This document shows positions 48,519 to 61,499 of a stretch of DNA of 64,000 nt, in pieces. Location: positions 1 through 64,000 of the forward strand of contig NZ_CP024964.1 in assembly GCF_002804105.1 (NCBI RefSeq), read 5' to 3'. The stretch comes from Mesoplasma melaleucae. Its GTDB lineage: Bacteria; Bacillota_I; Bacilli_A; Mycoplasmatales; Mycoplasmataceae. A program made the position numbers and the translations under genes. The notes beneath the pieces are model-generated. The model saw only the letters and a list, made by a program, of their open reading frames with translations. It had not been told where the DNA came from and searched no databases. Position 1 is the first letter of the stretch, and every line of letters begins with the position of its first letter.

Positions 48519-48595
48519 AACAGTATTTGTATAAGCCAATATAATGGATTGGTGTTTCTACGACTAAACCTATTTAGTCTCTATAAGTTACTGTT
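48519..48595 (+). promoter_or_regulatory. Guanine-type purine riboswitch upstream of hpt
   Basis: P1 is AACAGTA (48519-48525) / TACTGTT (48589-48595). P2 is GCCAAT/ATTGGT with loop ATAATGG. The 2/3 junction reads TTTCTAC, the classic purine form, and P3 is GACTAAA/TTTAGTC. The 3' junction CTCTATAAG has C at the specificity position. The classical TTTCTAC junction separates it from the two variant copies at 30-31 kb. TATAAT at 48499-48504 is the -10. GTAATTAACAG (48513-48523) also pairs perfectly with CTGTTAATTAC (48627-48637) downstream, a possible switching helix. The ligand is probably guanine or hypoxanthine. Confidence 0.85.
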
Positions 48596-48669
48596 GAAAA
48601 CTTATTTGGATTTTCATATCCCAATTCTGTTAATTACACCAAGATAAATGATCAAGGAGTTTATTTATA

Positions 48670-49197
48670 ATGGAATTTAAGCATAATTTAAAGTTGTTAA
48701 TTTCAAAAGAAGAAATTGCTAAAAAAAATTGCTGAATACGGTGCTATTTATAATAAGAAGTATGAAGGTAAAACACTTTCATTAGTTACTATTATGAATG
48801 GCTCTGTGTTCTTTTTCGCTGATTTTGCAAGAACACTAGAAATGGCAATTAAAATGGATACTTTAACTGTATCTAGTTACTCAGGCACACAATCAACAAA
48901 AGAGCTAACATTTCATAAGAAGATTACAAAACCAATTATTTAAGATCAACATGTTCTAATTGTTGAAGATATTATTGATAGTAGTTTAACTTTAGAAAAG
49001 GTTTATGAGTATTTATTATCTTTAAAACCTAAAAGTTTAGAAATCTTAACATTAACTTAGAAAAAAACAAATCACCCAAATTATAAATATGAGTAACTAC
49101 TTTATTTGAATTACCTGATATTTATGTTTTAGGTTATGGTTTTGAAATTGACGACCTTTATAGACAACTTTCTGACATTTATCCTTTAGAAGGATAG
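48670..49197 (+). pseudogene. hpt: Decayed hypoxanthine phosphoribosyltransferase
   Basis: ATG 48670 follows AAGGAG at 48653-48658. The frame starts MEFKHNLKLLISKEEI and slips at the A run near 48720. The continuing frame carries the PRT features TIMNGSVFFFADFAR, HVLIVEDIIDSSLTL (the PRPP-binding loop V-E-D-I-I-D-S-x-x-T-L) and FELPDIYVLGYGFEIDD near the end. Stops at about 48943 (TAA), 49060 (TAG) and 49096 (TAA), plus shifts, abolish the product. The gene sits behind an intact-looking guanine-type riboswitch. Intact HPRT would salvage hypoxanthine and guanine; another copy may exist elsewhere in the genome. Confidence 0.88.
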
Positions 49198-49210
49198 GAA
49201 ATTTCTTAAA

Positions 49211-50677
49211 ATGAGAGAAACAAAAAAAGAAAATTTTAAAGTTAAAGATAAAAGATTTAACGCAAATAAATCGACAAATGCAATTGCTAAGTTTTTCAAC
49301 TTTAGTGATTTAAACACAACATTTAAAAAAGAAATTATTGGTGGAATAAGTACATTCTTATCAATGATGTATATTCTATCAGTTGAACCAGCAATTCTTG
49401 GAAGTGCTCCAAGTATCACAGGAAATGGGACTATGGATAGCCAAGGTGTATTTTTAGCAACTGCTTTAGTTACTGCATTAGCAACAATTGTAATGGGGAT
49501 GAGTGCAAATGTTCCAATTGGGTTAGCTCCAAGTATGGGATTAAATGCCTTATTTGCTTTTAACATTGCTCAAGCAGGAAAAATTGGATATGAAGGAGCA
49601 TTAATTGCTGCAATGATTTCATCAATTATCTTATGCATTATTTCAATTACAAAACTAAGAGCAATTATGATTAATGCATTACCACATTCATTACACTTAA
49701 TTATTGGAGTAGCAATTGGATTCTTTATTGCTTATGTTGGTATTTCAAACATGGGATTTGTTGAAAAAACTACTTCAGGATTACCAGTTGCAAACTTATC
49801 AAATTTTAAATTAAACTATCCAGCAATGATTGTTGGAACAATTGTATTATTTGGATCAATTATTTTATTTTTCAAAAAATTCTTTGCACCAGTTGCAGTG
49901 ATGATGCTTGGAGGATTAATCTTTACAGTTATTCTAGCTAACACTGTTGATGCTGCTGCTATTAAAGAATCATTTGGAAACGCAAAATGAGTAAGTGGGT
50001 CATGAAACTTTGATAGTTTATTCAGTGGATTTGCTGCAAACATTAAAAACTTATTCTCACAAATTGGTCATTCAGAAATATGAAACAAACCAACTATGTA
50101 TATTTTTATCTTTGTTTTAGTTGTTTTAAACTTCTTTGATGCAACTGGAACTTTAACATCAATTAACATTGAATTAAACAAAGCAATCGGACAAGAAAGA
50201 GAAATTCCACAAAGAGCATTAGTTATTGATGCAGGAGCAACAATTGTTGGTTCAGGATTAGGAGTTTCTCATATGGCTTGTTATTCAGAAAGCTGTGTGG
50301 GGATTTCACAAGGAGCAAGAACAGGATTTGCAAGTATTATTACTGGATTATTATTTTTAGTAAGTATTCCACTATTTCGAATCTTTAAAATGATGCCTAA
50401 CTGTATTACTGGTGCAGTTACTGCATTTATTGGTACAATCATGGTTACTTCAATTACAGAAATTGAATGAAAAAAACCTGAAATTGGAATTACAGGATTC
50501 TTCAGTATTCTATTCATGGTTATTACTTATAACATTGCTAATGGAATTGCAGTTGGAATTATTTCATATACTGTAGCTTCTATTGGGATTGGAAAAACAA
50601 AAGAGATTAAACCTGTTATTTGAGGTTTAGATGCAATATTTATTATGTATTTCATTGCAAGCGCATTTATTCAGTAA
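49211..50677 (+). CDS. NCS2-family purine permease (AzgA/PbuG type)
   Basis: Imports guanine, hypoxanthine or adenine. The 488-residue frame starts at ATG 49211, 13 bases after the hpt relic. About 12-14 helices are predicted. Signatures are EIIGGISTFLSMMYIL at the N-terminus, PIGLAPSMGLNALFAF, VLNFFDATGTLTSI and SCVGISQGARTGFASII, the AzgA-like form of the conserved helix 10 region. It may be read through from the hpt riboswitch, so purine supply would control it. Trp codons by UGA occur at about 49988, 50006, 50024, 50090 and 50468. Intact. Confidence 0.9.
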
Positions 50678-50683
50678 AAAACA

Positions 50684-50715
50684 AAAAAATCTGCAAAAGC
50701 AGATTTTTTATTTTG
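50684..50715. terminator. Terminator between the purine permease and thiT
   Basis: Stem AAAAAATCTGC (50684-50694) / GCAGATTTTTT with an AAAA loop. Symmetric A and T runs make it usable from both strands; the two genes are convergent. Confidence 0.85.
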
Positions 50716-50716
50716 T

Positions 50717-51379
50717 TTAATAAATGTTTTTAGCTACAGGATATACTGTATGACAAATAGCTGGAATTGTTACTAAATAGATAGCTCAGTCAAAAACTGA
50801 GTTTACACCATTTACACTCATTGAAAAAATTCAAACTTTTTGATTTTTTTCAACAGCACCAGCTGAATAGAATAATACACCAGCAAATGTTTTAGATCAA
50901 AAACCTAAAAAGGCATAAATTGAAATTACAACAATTCAAATCCCCATAATACTAAATCATTTTCTAACTACTTTAGTATCATATTCTTTACCATAATTTT
51001 CACACTTGCAAATATGTGAATTTTTTCATTTCAATTTGTTTTTAACTGTAACTGGTAAAAATATACTACAAACTGAAACTAATAAAAGTGGTATTCAATA
51101 ATCAAATATATATGCTAGTGGAATTCCAGAATCTGCATTGGTTGGTAAAAATAATGCGATTACTCCACCAATGATCCCAACAATTAATGTTCTAAGTCAA
51201 TCTGTATAAACAGCTAGAACAAAAATGGGAATAAGTTTAATGTTAAAAGATAAATAAAACTGTGTAAATGAGTATGCTGTTAATAAGTTTAAAATTAAAT
51301 ATAATGCTAACATTAAACCCATTATGACAATGTCTTTAGTTCTTATTCTCTTAACTCGCAAATAAAAATATCTTTTCAT
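50717..51379 (-). CDS. thiT: ECF transporter S component, thiamine type (ThiT-like)
   Basis: Substrate-binding membrane subunit of an energy-coupling-factor importer, which uses shared EcfA/EcfT modules encoded elsewhere. The 220-residue frame starts at ATG 51379 behind GGAGG and has about six hydrophobic helices (IVIMGLMLALYLILNLL, IKLIPIFVLAVY and others). The C-terminal motif VFDWAIYL is similar to S components of this class. A TPP riboswitch directly upstream supports thiamine as the substrate. The middle contains an unusual hydrophilic loop with CKCENYGKEYD (about 110-125). The gene converges on the purine permease. Confidence 0.8.
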
Positions 51380-51423
51380 GTAAAAGAACCTCCTACATAA
51401 AAAGACAGAATACAAAATATTTT

Positions 51424-51501
51424 AGGACTTCCTACGCTAGTGTTAACTAGATCAGGTTCTAAGAGTATTTCTCAAGCTTTCGCTACCTCTGCCTTCTTAC
51501 A
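51424..51501 (-). promoter_or_regulatory. TPP riboswitch (THI element) upstream of thiT
   Basis: On the minus strand the conserved THI-box blocks appear in order: TGAGAAATAC (51467-51476), ACCTGATC, then TAACACTAGCGTAGGAAG. These match the pyrophosphate- and pyrimidine-sensing helices of TPP aptamers. It lies about 45 bases before the thiT start. A clear intrinsic terminator was not seen, so control may be at translation initiation. A TATTAT-like -10 lies near 51507-51512. Confidence 0.9.
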
Positions 51502-51629
51502 ACTATAATATTAACATTTTTATAAGCTAATAAGTAACACAAGAACATTTATTTGATATTCTTTTTGATATTATCTAAATATAAAGAGTAGAATATTTAA
51601 TTTTTTAAAATAAATACTTAATAACATAA

Positions 51630-52049
51630 TGAGTAGAGGTTAAAAGTATTATTGAAAATGAGATTATATATGAATTTAAAATTTAGTTATATTCGAATAA
51701 TTCACTTAAGATTAAAACAATTGGTGATTTACAAGAATTAAAAATTAATCTTGAATAATTAAATATATCTAGACGTAGAAATATGAAAACAGAACTAACT
51801 AATGCTTTTAAAATTTTGCAACAAACAATTTATACAAAAGAATTTAAGAAAACTAAAAAATTATCTAAAGATGAAATTATTCAAGATTTAAGAGTTGAAA
51901 TTGCTGAGTTGAGAGCTGAGAATATAGAACTAAGAATCTTAGTTAAACAATTAATAATTAAAGTTGAAGAATTAACAATTAGAGTTTAAGAGTTAACTGC
52001 TAAAAATTTACAATTACGTGATAAAATTGTTGAATTGGAAAATAAATAA
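51630..52049 (+). pseudogene. Decayed small coiled-coil / DNA-binding-like protein
   Basis: One reading frame runs from about 51630 to TAA 52049 but has stops at about 51693 (TAG), 51757 (TAA) and 51987 (TAA). The readable parts are TIGDLQELKINLE, LNISRRRNMKTEL, LTNAFKILQQTIYTKEFKK and a heptad-rich coiled coil (DLRVEIAELRAENIELRILV and beyond) ending KIVELENK. The SRR-N segment after a short helix resembles a DNA-binding turn. The central frame 51783-51989 is 68 codons. I recall similar Spiroplasma/Mesoplasma hypothetical proteins but can name no family. Probably inactive. Confidence 0.5.
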
Positions 52050-52164
52050 TATTCACTAATTAAAATGATTTTTATGTTATGCTATAATATAAAAAATAAA
52101 TTAAAAATATTATGTTAAAACATTAATTTTTTAAATTTAGAACTAATAGAAAGAGATATCATAT

Positions 52165-53694
52165 ATGCCTAAAAAATTTTATGTAACAACTCCAATTTAT
52201 TATCCAAGTGGAAATTTACATATTGGTCATGCTTATACAACAACACTTGCAGATATTTTAAAAAGATATAAAGATATGCAAGGATATGAAACATACTTTT
52301 CAACAGGAAGTGATGAACATGGTCAAAAAATAGAACAAAAAGCTAAAGAAGCAGGATTATCTCCGATGGATTATCTTGCAGATAAAGTTGAAAGTTTTAA
52401 AGAGCTTTGAAAACATTTAAAAATTGATTATACAAAGTTTATTAGAACAACAGATAAATACCATGAAGAAACAGTTCAAAAAATATTTTCTATCTTATTA
52501 GAAAAAGGTTTCATCTATCAAGGTAATTATGAAGGTTTATATTGCGTAAGCTGTGAAGAATTTTTAAATGCTGATCAAATTGATGAAAATAATATGTGCA
52601 AAATATCTAATACTAAATTAGAGCTAGTTAAAGAAGAAACTTATTTTTTAAAAACATCATTGTTTCAGGAATTTATGGAAAAAGATGTATTGGGTAGTGA
52701 ATTTTTAATCCCAGCATACCGAAGAAATGAAATGCTAAATTCATTTGTTAAACCTGAATTAAAAGATTTATCAGTTACAAGAACTTCATTCTCTTGAGGT
52801 ATTCCAATTAAAGAAAATCCTAAACATGTTGTTTATGTTTGATTGGATGCATTAACAAACTATATTACCGCTTTAGGTTATTTACAAGATGATCATACAA
52901 ATTTTGATAAGTTCTGAGCAGATGAAGAAGTTGAAATTTTACAATTAGCAGGTAAAGAAATTATTAGATTTCATTCAATTTATTGACCCATTATTTTAAA
53001 GGCATTAGATTTAAGACAACCAACTCATTTATTAGGGCATGGTTGAATTTTAAGTAAAGATACAAAGATGAGTAAGTCATTGGGTAATGTTGTTGATCCA
53101 ATTGATATTATTAATCAACATGGAGCTGATGCTTTAAGATTTTACATTGGTTATGAATTGCCTACAGAAAAAGATGGTAACTTTACTGATGAATTATTTA
53201 TTGAATCATTTAATGCACACTTAGCAAATAATATAGGTAATTTAATTTCAAGAACAAATCAAATGATCACAAAGTATTTTGAAGGTTATGTTAACCTTGA
53301 AGATGTTGAATATGATCAAGAATTAATTAAACAAGGTCAAGAAACAATTAAAGCATATACTGCTAATATGGATGAATACAAAATTAGTGATGCAATTAGA
53401 AATGTATTAGATTTAGGAAATGCATGTAATAAATACATCGAAGAAAAAGCACCATGAAATTTAGCTAAAGAAGAAAACTTTGAAGAGTTAAAAAATGTGA
53501 TTGCAACACTGCAAAGAACAATTAGTATTATTGTGTTTTTAATGAAACCAATTCTTGTTGAAAACTATGATAATATGATCGAACAAATTGGATTAAAGAA
53601 TCAAAAGTTAACTTTTGAAAAATTGTTAAATTGAAAAGAAATTTCTTTTGAAAAATTGGGTGATAAAAAAATTATATTTAAAAGAGTTAATTAA
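52165..53694 (+). CDS. metG: Methionyl-tRNA synthetase
   Basis: Class I synthetase that charges tRNA-Met, needed for initiator tRNA as well. The 509-residue frame has the HIGH motif in [13 protein letters not shown] (residues about 14-26) and KMSKS as [13 protein letters not shown] (about 300). A metal-binding-like CVSCEEF (about 131) lies in the connective peptide. The helical anticodon-binding region follows with WNLAKEE. No C-terminal tRNA-binding domain is appended, which gives the short bacterial form. Start at ATG 52165 with AGAAAGAGA upstream. Multiple UGA-Trp codons. Confidence 0.95.
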
Positions 53695-53718
53695 TGACCA
53701 AAAAAGGTCATTTTATTT
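53693..53718 (+). terminator. Terminator after metG
   Basis: AATGACC / GGTCATT with an A6 loop, followed by TTATTTTG. The stem overlaps the last bases of the metG stop. Confidence 0.8.
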
Positions 53719-53772
53719 TGTTTATTAGGTATTAAAAGTGCACTATTGTATTTTTTATTATCTTAATAAGAG

Positions 53773-53778
53773 TATAAT
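53773..53778 (+). promoter_or_regulatory. -10 box for nox
   Basis: TATAAT 123 bases before the nox start. A long leader of about 115 bases follows, with a small hairpin TTAAGA/TCTTAA near 53854-53871. I recognise no riboswitch in it. Confidence 0.45.
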
Positions 53779-53900
53779 CTTATTAGGAATATTTTTATTT
53801 TTTATGTTATTTTTGAAAAATCTTCCAAATTTAAAAAGGAACCACCCTTTAAAATTAAGAGTAAAATCTTAAATCAAAACTATTCAAAGGAGTTATTATT

Positions 53901-55268
53901 ATGAAAGTTATAGTTTTAGGAACTAATCATGCAGGTACAACTGCTGTTAGAACATTAAAAAGATTAAACCCACAAATAGAAGTTACAACATACGACAGAA
54001 ACGATGTTATTTCTTTCTTAGGATGTGGAATTGCATTATGAGTTAAAGGTGAAGTTAAAGATCCAAACGGATTATTTTATGCAACACCTGAAATTTTAAA
54101 ATCAGAAGGAATCAATGTAAAAATGAAACACGAATGAGTTTCAATTGATGGCAAGAAAAAAACTGTTTCAATTAAAAATTTAGAAACAGGTGAAGTATTT
54201 GACGACAACTACGATAAATTAATTGTAGCTACAGGTACATGACCTTTATTACCTCCAATCCCAGGATTAGATTTAAAAGGTGTACAAATTTGTAAAAACT
54301 ATGACCACGCTAAAAAAATTCAACAAGCTAACTTAGATGATTCAATCAAAAAAGTTACTGTTGTAGGAGCTGGTTATATTGGAGTTGAATTAGTTGATGC
54401 ATTTGTTGCTCATGGTAAAGAAGTTACTTTAGTTGACTTCGCTGACAGAATTATGCCAGTTTACTATGATCCAGAATTTACAAAACATGTTGAAGACAGA
54501 ATGACAAAAGCTGGTGTTAAATTAGCTTTAGGACAAGGTGTTAAAGAATTCAAGGGTACAGATGGAAAAGTTACACATGTTGTTACTGATAAACAAGAAA
54601 TTGCAACAGATTATGTAATCTTCTCAGTTGGAGTAGTTGCACAAACTAAGCAATTAGAAGGTGTTGTTGATCTAAATGATAGAAAAGCAATTTTAACTAA
54701 TGAATACTGTCAATCATCAAATAAAGATATTTATGCAATTGGAGACTGTTCAACAGTATTTAACAAAGCATTAAATATGGAAATGCCAATTCAATTAGCA
54801 ACAACAGCAGTTAGAACAGGTATCTTAGCAGCTGTAAACATTTTTAATGGAAACAAATTACCATCACCAGGATTCACTGGAGCAAACGGTATTGAAGTAT
54901 TTGGATTTAAGATGGCTTCAGCTGGTGTAAGTGAAACTAGTGCTAAAAAAATGGGATTAGATTATGAAGCAATCTTATTATCAGATTCAGATCGTCCAGA
55001 ATTTATGTCAACATACAAAGAAGCATGAATTAAATTAGTATGAGACAAAAAAACAAGAAAAATTATTGGAGCTCAAGTAGCTAGTGAAAACAACCATACA
55101 GAAATTATGTACATGCTTTCATTAGGAATTCAAAAAGAATTAACTATTGATGAATTACCATTAGTTGATATCTTCTTCTTACCTCACTTCAATAAACCAT
55201 ACAACTTTGTTACATTAGCAGGGTTAGAAGTATTAGGATTAAACTACTTTAAAAATAAGCATGATTAA
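53901..55268 (+). CDS. nox: NADH oxidase, flavin type (probably water-forming)
   Basis: Regenerates NAD+ by reducing O2. The 455-residue frame starts at ATG 53901 behind AAAGGAG. It is a pyridine-nucleotide disulphide oxidoreductase: FAD GxGxxG-like N-terminus VIVLGTNHAGTTAV, the redox-active cysteine C42 in FLGCGIAL, the NAD-binding VVGAGYIGVEL (about 155-165), and IYAIGDCSTVFN (second FAD motif). Cys42 is the single active-site cysteine seen in Nox and CoA-disulfide-reductase relatives. Water production is inferred from similarity to Enterococcus Nox. The stop overlaps the lplA start by eight bases, which ties it to the pyruvate dehydrogenase cluster as the NADH sink. Confidence 0.9.
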
Positions 55269-56265
55269 TTTAAAAATTTCAAAATCAAACGATCCATCAT
55301 ACAATTTAGCAGTTGAAGAATATTTAACGTACCATTATAAAACTAATGATCCTATTTTGTATATTTGACAAAACAGTAACACTATTGTTGTTGGGAGAAA
55401 TCAAAACACATATGCTGAAATAAATATTGCAGAAGCAATGAAAGACGAAGTAAAGATTATAAGAAGAAATACAGGTGGAGGGACAGTTTTCCATGATATG
55501 GGAAATGTTTGTTATTCACTTATTGTTAATAACGACAAAGACTCTCAAACTAGCTTTGAAATTGCTTTACAACCAATCATTAAATATTTAAGAAGTGAAG
55601 GGTTGAATGCAAATTTCTCAGGAAGAAATGATATTGAAATTGATGGTTATAAAATTTCAGGAAATGCACAATTAAAAACAAATAATAAAATTCTTCAACA
55701 TGGAACATTGTTGTTTGATGTTGAATTACCAAGAATTTTAAAATACTTAAATGTTGATCCCGAAAAAATTAAACATCAAAAAGTTAAATCTAAACCTGCA
55801 AGAGTTGCAAATATAAAAGCACTTTTAAATGGAATAGATAAACAAATTGAACTAAATGATTTTATTAATAATGTTATCAACAGTTATACAGCAAATCAAG
55901 AAACTAAATGAATTGAATTTACTGATGAAGAAAAAGCTGAAATTCAAAAATGTTTTGAAGAAAAATACCAATCACGTGAGTGAACATTTGCTAAAAATGA
56001 AAACTTTGAAATCATTAACAAAAAATATTTAGAATCAAAAGGTTTAATTGAAATTAAAATCAATGTTGATAAAGGAAAAATTAAAAATATTAAAATTTAT
56101 GGGGATTTCTTAGGATACATTGGAACAGAGGCATTAGAGTTTGCGTTAATTAATGTTGACTATGACTACAATGCAGTTAAAAATGTTTTAGATAAGTTTG
56201 CACTAAAAGAAATATTTGGTGATAACTTCCAAGCAGAAGATATATTAAATTTAATATTTAATTAA
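55261..56265 (+). CDS. lplA: Lipoate-protein ligase A
   Basis: Attaches lipoate, via lipoyl-AMP, to the lipoyl domains of PdhC and PdhD downstream. The 334-residue frame starts at ATG 55261, overlapping nox. The catalytic part has YIWQNSNTIVVGRNQN, RRNTGGGTVFHD (the RRxxGGGxVxHD motif), and SGRNDIEIDGYKISGNAQ with the lysine of the adenylate site. A C-terminal accessory domain of about 90 residues follows. Length is normal. Its position next to pdhA is functionally coherent. Confidence 0.93.
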
Positions 56266-56279
56266 AGAAAGGGAATTAT

Positions 56280-57392
56280 ATGAAATATATAGGAAAATTT
56301 GATCCTCAAAAAGATGAAATAGTTCGTGTAATGGATAAAGACGGTAAAATCGTTAATCCTAAATTAGCTCCAACAATCTCAGATGAAGAAGTAATTAAAG
56401 CGTACTCAATTATGAATCTTTCAAGAAGACAAGATGATTACCAAAACAAAATGCAAAGACAAGGAAGATTATTATCTTTCTTAAGTTCAACAGGACAAGA
56501 AGCTTGTGAAGTTGCATATACAATGGTAATTGATCCGAAAAAAGACTTCTTTGTTTCAGGATACAGAAATAATGCAGCTTGATTAACAATGGGTCAATCA
56601 ATTAGAAACATTATGTTATATTGAGCAGGAAATGAAGCTGGAGCAAAAGCACCAGATGGTGTTAATTCATTACCACCAAACATTATTATTGGTTCACAAT
56701 ACTCTCAAGCAACAGGAATTGCCTTTTCAGAAAAATACCAAGGTAAAAAAGGTGTTGCTGTTACTACTACTGGAGATGGTGGAATGAGTGAAGGTGAAAC
56801 TTATGAAGCAATGAACTTTGCTAAGTTACATGAAGTACCAGTTGTGTTTATTTGTGAAAACAATAAATGAGCTATTTCAACTCCAACAGTACAACAAACT
56901 AAATCTTTAAATATTGCAATTAAAGCAATTGCTACTGGAATTCCTTCAATTAAAGTTGATGGAAATGACTTTTTAGCAAGCTACGCTGTTGCAAAAGAAG
57001 CAGTTGAATTTGCAAGAAGTGGAAATGGTCCAGTATTAATTGAATTTGATACATACAGACTTGGAGCCCACTCATCATCAGATGCACCAGACGTATATCG
57101 TCCAAAAAGTGAATTTGAAGATAGAGTTCCTTATGAACCATTAGTAAGATTAAAAGCTTACATGATCGCAAAAGGAATTTGAAGTGAAGAAAAACAAACA
57201 GCTTTAAATGAAGAACAAGATAAACATATTGCTAGTGAATTTGCTTGAGTAGAACAAAACAAAAACTACCCAATCGAAGATATTTTCAACTACCAATATG
57301 CAGAATTAACAGAAGATTTAAAAGATCAATTAGCAGAAGCAAAAGAATTCTTTGCTAAATACCCAGAAACAAAAGACGGAGGACACCACTAA
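56280..57392 (+). CDS. pdhA: Pyruvate dehydrogenase E1 alpha subunit
   Basis: TPP-dependent decarboxylation of pyruvate with PdhB. The 370-residue frame starts at ATG 56280 with AAAGAAAGGGAA upstream. TPP-binding motif: TTGDGGMSEGETYEAMNFA (GDG...N, about residues 163-181). FVSGYRNNAAWLTMG is the E1-alpha segment near residue 85. The phosphorylation loop region of E1-alpha reads YRLGAHSSSDAP. The TAA shares its last A with the pdhB ATG. Several Trp codons are UGA. Intact. Confidence 0.94.
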
Positions 57393-58381
57393 TGGCAGTT
57401 ATTAATAATATTAAAGCAGTTACTGAAGCACTTGATGTTGCAATGGGGCTCGATAAAAACGTTATTGTTTTTGGTGAAGACGTTGGACTAGAAGGTGGAG
57501 TTTTCAGAGCTACTCAAGGATTACAACAAAAATATGGAATTGAAAGAAGTTTTAACGCTCCAATTTCAGAAGCAATGTTTGCTGGTGTTGGTTTAGGAAT
57601 GGCAATGAATGGAATGAAACCAGTTGTTGAATTACAATTCCAAGGATTAGGATTACCAGCATTACAAAACGTTATTGCAAACATTTCACGTATGAGAAAC
57701 AGAAGTCGTGGTAAATGAACTGCACCAATGGTAATTAGAATGCCTATGGGTGGGGGAATTAGAGCCTTAGAGCACCACTCAGAAGCTTTAGAAGCTATCT
57801 TTGCACATATTCCAGGGATTAAAACAGTTATGCCATCAACACCTTATGATACAAAAGGTTTAATCTTGGCAGCTATTGAGTCACCAGATCCAATTATTGT
57901 TTTAGAACCAACAAAATTATACCGTGCATTTAAACAAGAAGTACCAGATGGATACTATACAGTTCCAATTGGTAAAGGATATAAAATCCAAGAAGGAAAT
58001 GATTTAACAATCGTTACTTATGGTGCACAAACAGTTGACTGTATGAAAGCAGTTGAAATGATTAAATCAACTCACCCAACAGCATCAATTGAATTAATTG
58101 ACTTACGTTCAATTCAACCATGAGATAAAAAAATGGTAATTGAATCAGTTAAAAAAACAGGAAGATTATTAGTTGTAAGTGAAGCAGTTAGATCATTTGG
58201 TGTACCTGCAGAAATTATTGCAACAGTTAATGAAAATTGTTTTGATTCATTAAAAGCACCTTTAGCAAGATGTACTGGATATGATGTTGTTATTCCTTAT
58301 GACAGAGGAGAAGGATACCACCAAGTGAATCCACAGAAAGTTGTAGAAGCAATTAAAAAAGTGCTTGACTATAAATTTTAG
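57392..58381 (+). CDS. pdhB: Pyruvate dehydrogenase E1 beta subunit
   Basis: Partner of PdhA in the E1 heterotetramer. The 329-residue frame overlaps the pdhA stop by one base. Recognisable segments are NVIVFGEDVGLEGGVFRATQ, ISEAMFAGVGLGMAMNG, IELIDLRSIQPWDKK and ALARCTGYDV-like C-terminal region (APLARCTGYD). These match the transketolase-like fold of E1-beta. The length is normal and the frame intact apart from UGA-Trp codons at about 57716 and 58124. Confidence 0.94.
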
Positions 58382-58402
58382 TTAGAGAGGAATTAGTAAA
58401 AT

Positions 58403-59668
58403 ATGTTTAAAGTTAAATTTGCTGATATTGGAGAAGGACTTACTGAAGGAAAAGTAGCAGAAGTTCTTGTTGAATTAGGGCAAGAAATTAAAGAAGGAGA
58501 CGCTTTATTCTTTGTTGAAACAGATAAAGTTAACTCAGAAATCCCAGCACCAGTCGGTGGGAAAATAGCAAACATTTTAATTTCTCAAGGACAAGAAATT
58601 AAAGTTGGTGATTTAGTTATTGAAATCGATGATGGATCTAAAACTGCTGAAGTAACTCATGTTGCTGAAGTTAAAACTAAGAATGAACCAATTGAAGAAA
58701 ATGCTTCAGTTGTAGGTTCTACACCAGTTTCAAATGACGTTATTGCTTCAAGAGCGACAACAAACACAACTGCAGAAGTTTCTAATAGTGGAGTTAAAGC
58801 AACACCATTAGCAAGAAAAGTTGCAGCTGATAAAAAAATTGATTTATCAACAGTTAAAGGAACAGGTCCAAATGGAAGAATTTTAGTTGCAGACTTAGAT
58901 TCAGGACCAGTTGCGGCAACTGCAACTTCAGCTCCAAAAGCAGCTGTTAAAACTGTTGAAATTGATGCACCATTATCATGAGATTCAGTTCCAATGAATG
59001 GAATTAGAAAAGCTACTGTTAAAGCAATGGTTAAATCTCATTCAGAAAATGCTGCATTTACAGGAATGAAAAATATTAACATCACTCCTACATATGATAT
59101 GCGTGCAATGTTAAAAGATGGATGTGAGTTAAAAGGAATTAAATTAACTTATTTAGCATTTATCGTTAAAGCAGCAGCAAAAGTATTAGAAGAAATGCCA
59201 AACATTAATGTGCGTATTGATGCAGAAAATAATGTAATCTTACAAGTACATAACATTAATATTGGAATTGCAGTAGATACTGATAAAGGATTAATGGTTC
59301 CAGTTATTAAAGGAGCAAACCATTTATCAATATTTGATATTGCAAACAAAATTGGAGAGTTAGCTAAAAAAGCTAGAGATGGTAAATTATCAATGGCTGA
59401 AATGAAGGATGCAACTTTCACAGTTTCAAACTTTGGATCAGTTGGTTTAGATTACGCAACACCAATTATTAATTCACCTGAATCAGCTATTCTTGGAGTA
59501 GGAACAATGACAAAAACACCTATCTTTGTGAAAGATGAAATTAAAGCAGGATGAATCATGCCATTCTCAATGACATGTGATCATAGAATAATCGATGGTG
59601 GAGATTCCGGAAGATTCTTAATGAAAATAGAAAATTATTTAAGTAATCCAGCATTACTATTAATGTAA
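58403..59668 (+). CDS. pdhC: Dihydrolipoamide acetyltransferase (E2) of pyruvate dehydrogenase
   Basis: Core acetyltransferase of the complex. The 421-residue frame begins with one lipoyl domain (residues 1-75) carrying the lipoyl lysine in ETDKVNSE. A flexible linker with [14 protein letters not shown] follows, then a peripheral-subunit-binding segment (ATPLARKVAADKKIDLSTV), then the catalytic domain ending with DHRIIDGG, which holds the His/Asp of the HxxxDG motif. A GAGG ribosome binding site lies at 58386. The lipoyl domain is nearly identical at DNA level to that of pdhD. LplA upstream should lipoylate it. Confidence 0.95.
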
Positions 59669-61498
<1,830 letters not shown>

Positions 61499-61499
61499 T

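Noticed and set aside
48519-48595. Adenine-specific riboswitch
   Set aside because: The specificity position appears to be C (CTCTATAAG), not U, so a guanine-type ligand is favoured, although the junction is one base shorter than usual.
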